DNA from: Fomitopsis serialis
Taxonomy: Eukaryota > Basidiomycota > Agaricomycetes > Polyporales > Fomitopsidaceae
Assembly: GCF_022376445.1 (NCBI RefSeq)
Contig: NW_025955151.1
Span: 1 to 64,000, forward strand
DNA: 64,000 nucleotides
Direction of reading: 5' to 3'
Part shown: piece after piece, positions 61,627 to 64,000 of the stretch
Layout: the number at the start of each line of letters is the position of its first letter
Numbering within the stretch: the stretch's first letter is position 1
Notes under the pieces: model-generated
Told to the model about the DNA's origin: nothing
Database searches by the model: none
The model's input: the letters and a program-made list of their open reading frames with translations, nothing else
Program-made: the position numbers and the translations under genes

Positions 61627-64000
61627 GAGCCCATTCAGTGGAAAACCTCGCTGTTAACGGTACAGCCGGAGTGCATTTTGACCGTTGCAAACGGTAGAGC
61701 CGCCTCAGGCCGGAGTAGTCCGGGTCTACCGTTAGCAACAATGCACTGCTTGCAACAGGCCGGCCGGGCTTTTGGCTGGGGTAATGTACCTGTTGTAAAC
61801 AGTCCGGCCGGACCCATACAACATCACTGCAAACAGGCCGGGTGGAGGGCAGGGTTAGCACATGCAACGGAGCGGCCGGCCGGTCCACGTTGCAAACAGA
61901 GCGGCCGGACTCAGGCCCCAAAACTTCAAATGTTCCGGCCAGGATAAAATCCCTTCATTGCAAGCGGACCGGCCGGAGTGAAGTCTATCTGGTCCAGAAT
62001 GGGTTGGCCAGCCTAAACAAACTGACTCCACGAACAGGCCGGCCGGGCAGGAGTTGTCCTGCTTCAAACGGTCCGGCCGGTCACAGCCCCCTGGGGGCTA
62101 TTGAAATACTATATGTATTATGCACCTATGGGGTATTACCGTATACCATCATTAGTAGATCACAGCATAATTTTCCCAAGACTTAGGGATGCCTAGTGAA
62201 GCTGCAAAACACAAAACAGCCCCACTGGCTGGCCACATTAACTGGCCAGAGATTTCACTCACCCAGGTTTTTGCTTTACTGGCCATAAAATTAGCCAGGT
62301 TGTCCCTACAGGGCCAAATCAATAGACCGGACATTTCAAAATATTGGCCGGGCATTTTAGTTCTTTGGCCGAAGCTTTTAATTCACTGGCTGAAGCTTTT
62401 ACTTCATTGGCCGAAGCTTTTACTTCATTGGCCAAAGCTTTTACTTCGTAGGCCGAAGCTTTTCTTCACCGGCCAAAGCTTTGGATTGACCGGCCGAAGC
62501 TTCTACTTCACCGGCCGGCGAAAACAGCCGGTGCTCGGCAAAAATGGCCGGCCGGTGGGCAAAAACAGCCGGGCTGTTGAATTACTATATGTGGAAATGT
62601 GGTATCGTCTGGAAGCCCTTCATTCATAGAGTCTAGTATTGATTTCCTAGTGTCCAAAGGTACATAGTTAGGCCAGGATATACGAGACAAGATTTACTCA
62701 CAGGCTTCTTTGCAAAACATGTTATTCAACTGCTGAAGCCAATATTCTTTGCCCACACTGTTTGACTATCTAGAATGTGTTATCACAATGCATAGAGTAG
62801 ATTCCCAAAAGGAATAGTCTTATTCTTTGAAGCTGAATGCAGAACATGAGATAAGGGGTAAGGTATAGTATACATGTCAAACAATGTTGACTTCCTGCAG
62901 CCAATCTACATTCCAAACACAGTTTCACAATCTAGAATGGTTCATTTACACACAAGGAGTGAGTCGTCCAAAGGAATAGTCTTATTCACATGAGCTGAAT
63001 GTGGTACAGAGTTAAGGGGATCATGCACAGGCCGGACCATCTCCTATGAGGATTGGCCGGCCGGACCATTACCAACAGTGGGTAGATGTTTCTGTGCCAT
63101 TCTTGATTGCCAAACCTTGTGGGCAAAGCATATTGGCTTCAGGATGTGAACACAGTATAACATGTATACCCATATACCCACCCTCACCTTAACTCTGTGC
63201 TCCCTTCAGCTTGTGTGAATAAGACTATTCCTTTGGAGGACTGATTCCTTTGGAGGACTGATTCCTTGTGGGTCAATGAACTATTCTAGATGGTAAAACA
63301 CTGTTTGGAAAGAATATTAGCTGCAGGAAGTCAACATGTATACCATACCTGTATACCCCTTATTTGTTGTCCTGCATTCAGCTTCAAAGAATAAGACTAT
63401 TCCTTTTGGGAATCTACTCTATGCATTGTGATAACACATTCTAGATTGTCAAACAGTGTGGGCAAAGAATATTGGCTTCAGGAATTGAATAACATGTTTT
63501 GCAAAGAAGCCTGTGAGTAGTAAATCTTGTCTTGCATATCCTGGCCTAACTATGTGTTCTTGAAAACTTGGAAATTGATACTAGACTCTGCAAATGAAGG
63601 GCTCCCAGACAATACCACATTTCCACATATAGTAATTCAACAGCCCGGCTGTTTTTGCGCACCGGCCGGCCATTTTCGCCGAGCACCGGCTGTTTTCGCC
63701 GGCCGGTGAAGTAGAAGCTTCGGCCAATGAAGTGAAAGCTTCGGCCAGTGAGAAAAAGCTTCGGCCAGTGAGGAAAAGCTTCGGTCAATGAATAAAAAGC
63801 TTCGGCCAATGAACTAAAATGCCCGGCCGATGTTTTGAGATGTTCGGCCATTTAATTTGGCTGGTGGCAGCTTCACTAAGCCCCTTTAAAATGTGGGAAC
63901 ACTATGTTGGGCTCCATTAGTGATGGTCTTACATATACAATCATTCAAATCACACTCTGTATCATAATACAATAGGCCGAAGGTTTTTGAATGCTCTCGG
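61627..64000. mobile_element. Foldback element 2, truncated by the window end
   Basis: It starts GAGCCCATTCAGTGG and follows foldback element 1 almost base for base in the same orientation, with small indels (for example a shorter stretch at about 61795 and an extra GATTCCTTTGGAGGACT unit at 63245). It has the same internal palindromes, the GGCCGAAGCTTT arrays (62360-62510; mirrored 63710-63820) and the GGAATAGTCTTATTC sub-repeats. About 0.75 kb of its right arm should lie outside the window. It is non-coding. Confidence 0.9.

Overview
The window looks like a transposon-dense, probably heterochromatic, segment of a basidiomycete genome, most likely an agaricomycete mushroom-former. The evidence is the short GT-AG introns with CTAAC-type branch points, Plavaka transposases (C2H2 finger plus a conserved C-terminus ending NNWASKYAYQT-W), several hAT transposases, a basidiomycete-type LINE whose RT reads LEQADD, a DUF6532-like protein, and fungus-specific genes such as EF-3 and HAM1-like. 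The species cannot be named.

The main result is a three-level nest whose borders can be read to the base. (1) The outer host is a Plavaka transposon on the minus strand: its 5' exons lie at 56.48-57.38 kb and its next exons at 1-405. (2) A hAT element (452-56469) sits inside a Plavaka intron and is flanked by the 8-bp duplication ACGCACAC. (3) Inside an intron of that hAT transposase (donor 4447, acceptor 55529) sits a 51,016-bp element (4497-55512). It has roughly 1.8-1.9 kb terminal inverted repeats and the 7-bp duplication GCATCTG. Removing the insert rejoins the hAT reading frame exactly.

The 51-kb element carries cargo and later insertions. In order: left TIR (4.5-6.4 kb); a DUF6532-like gene (7.3-10.05, minus); a 2-oxoglutarate/Fe(II) dioxygenase-like gene (10.26-14.84, minus) broken by a 3,149-bp non-coding foldback element of the same end-type as the giant element; a HAM1-like fragment fused in frame to a truncated LINE reverse transcriptase (15.2-18.5, minus); GC-rich irregular minisatellites (19.6-22.1); an intact casein-kinase-1-like gene (22.46-23.50, minus); a block with three partial copies of the spliceosome gene PRP8 and two hAT elements arranged partly as an inverted repeat (23.7-40.2); an unrecognised multi-exon gene (41.2-43.3, minus); a decayed Plavaka (44.1-47.6); an EF-3 (translation elongation factor 3) pseudogene (49.7-52.7); and the right TIR (53.7-55.5). 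The captured PRP8 and EF-3 pieces keep introns, so they were acquired as DNA rather than by retroposition. No transposase belonging to the giant element itself was recognised.

Right of the nest are an unrecognised multi-exon gene (58.4-60.45, plus), another unrecognised gene (60.76-61.63, plus) cut by a second foldback element, and that element itself, which runs off the window at 64000. Most exon ends inside long genes were placed by eye from splice consensus and reading frame and may be off by a few bases; the transposon junctions were read directly.
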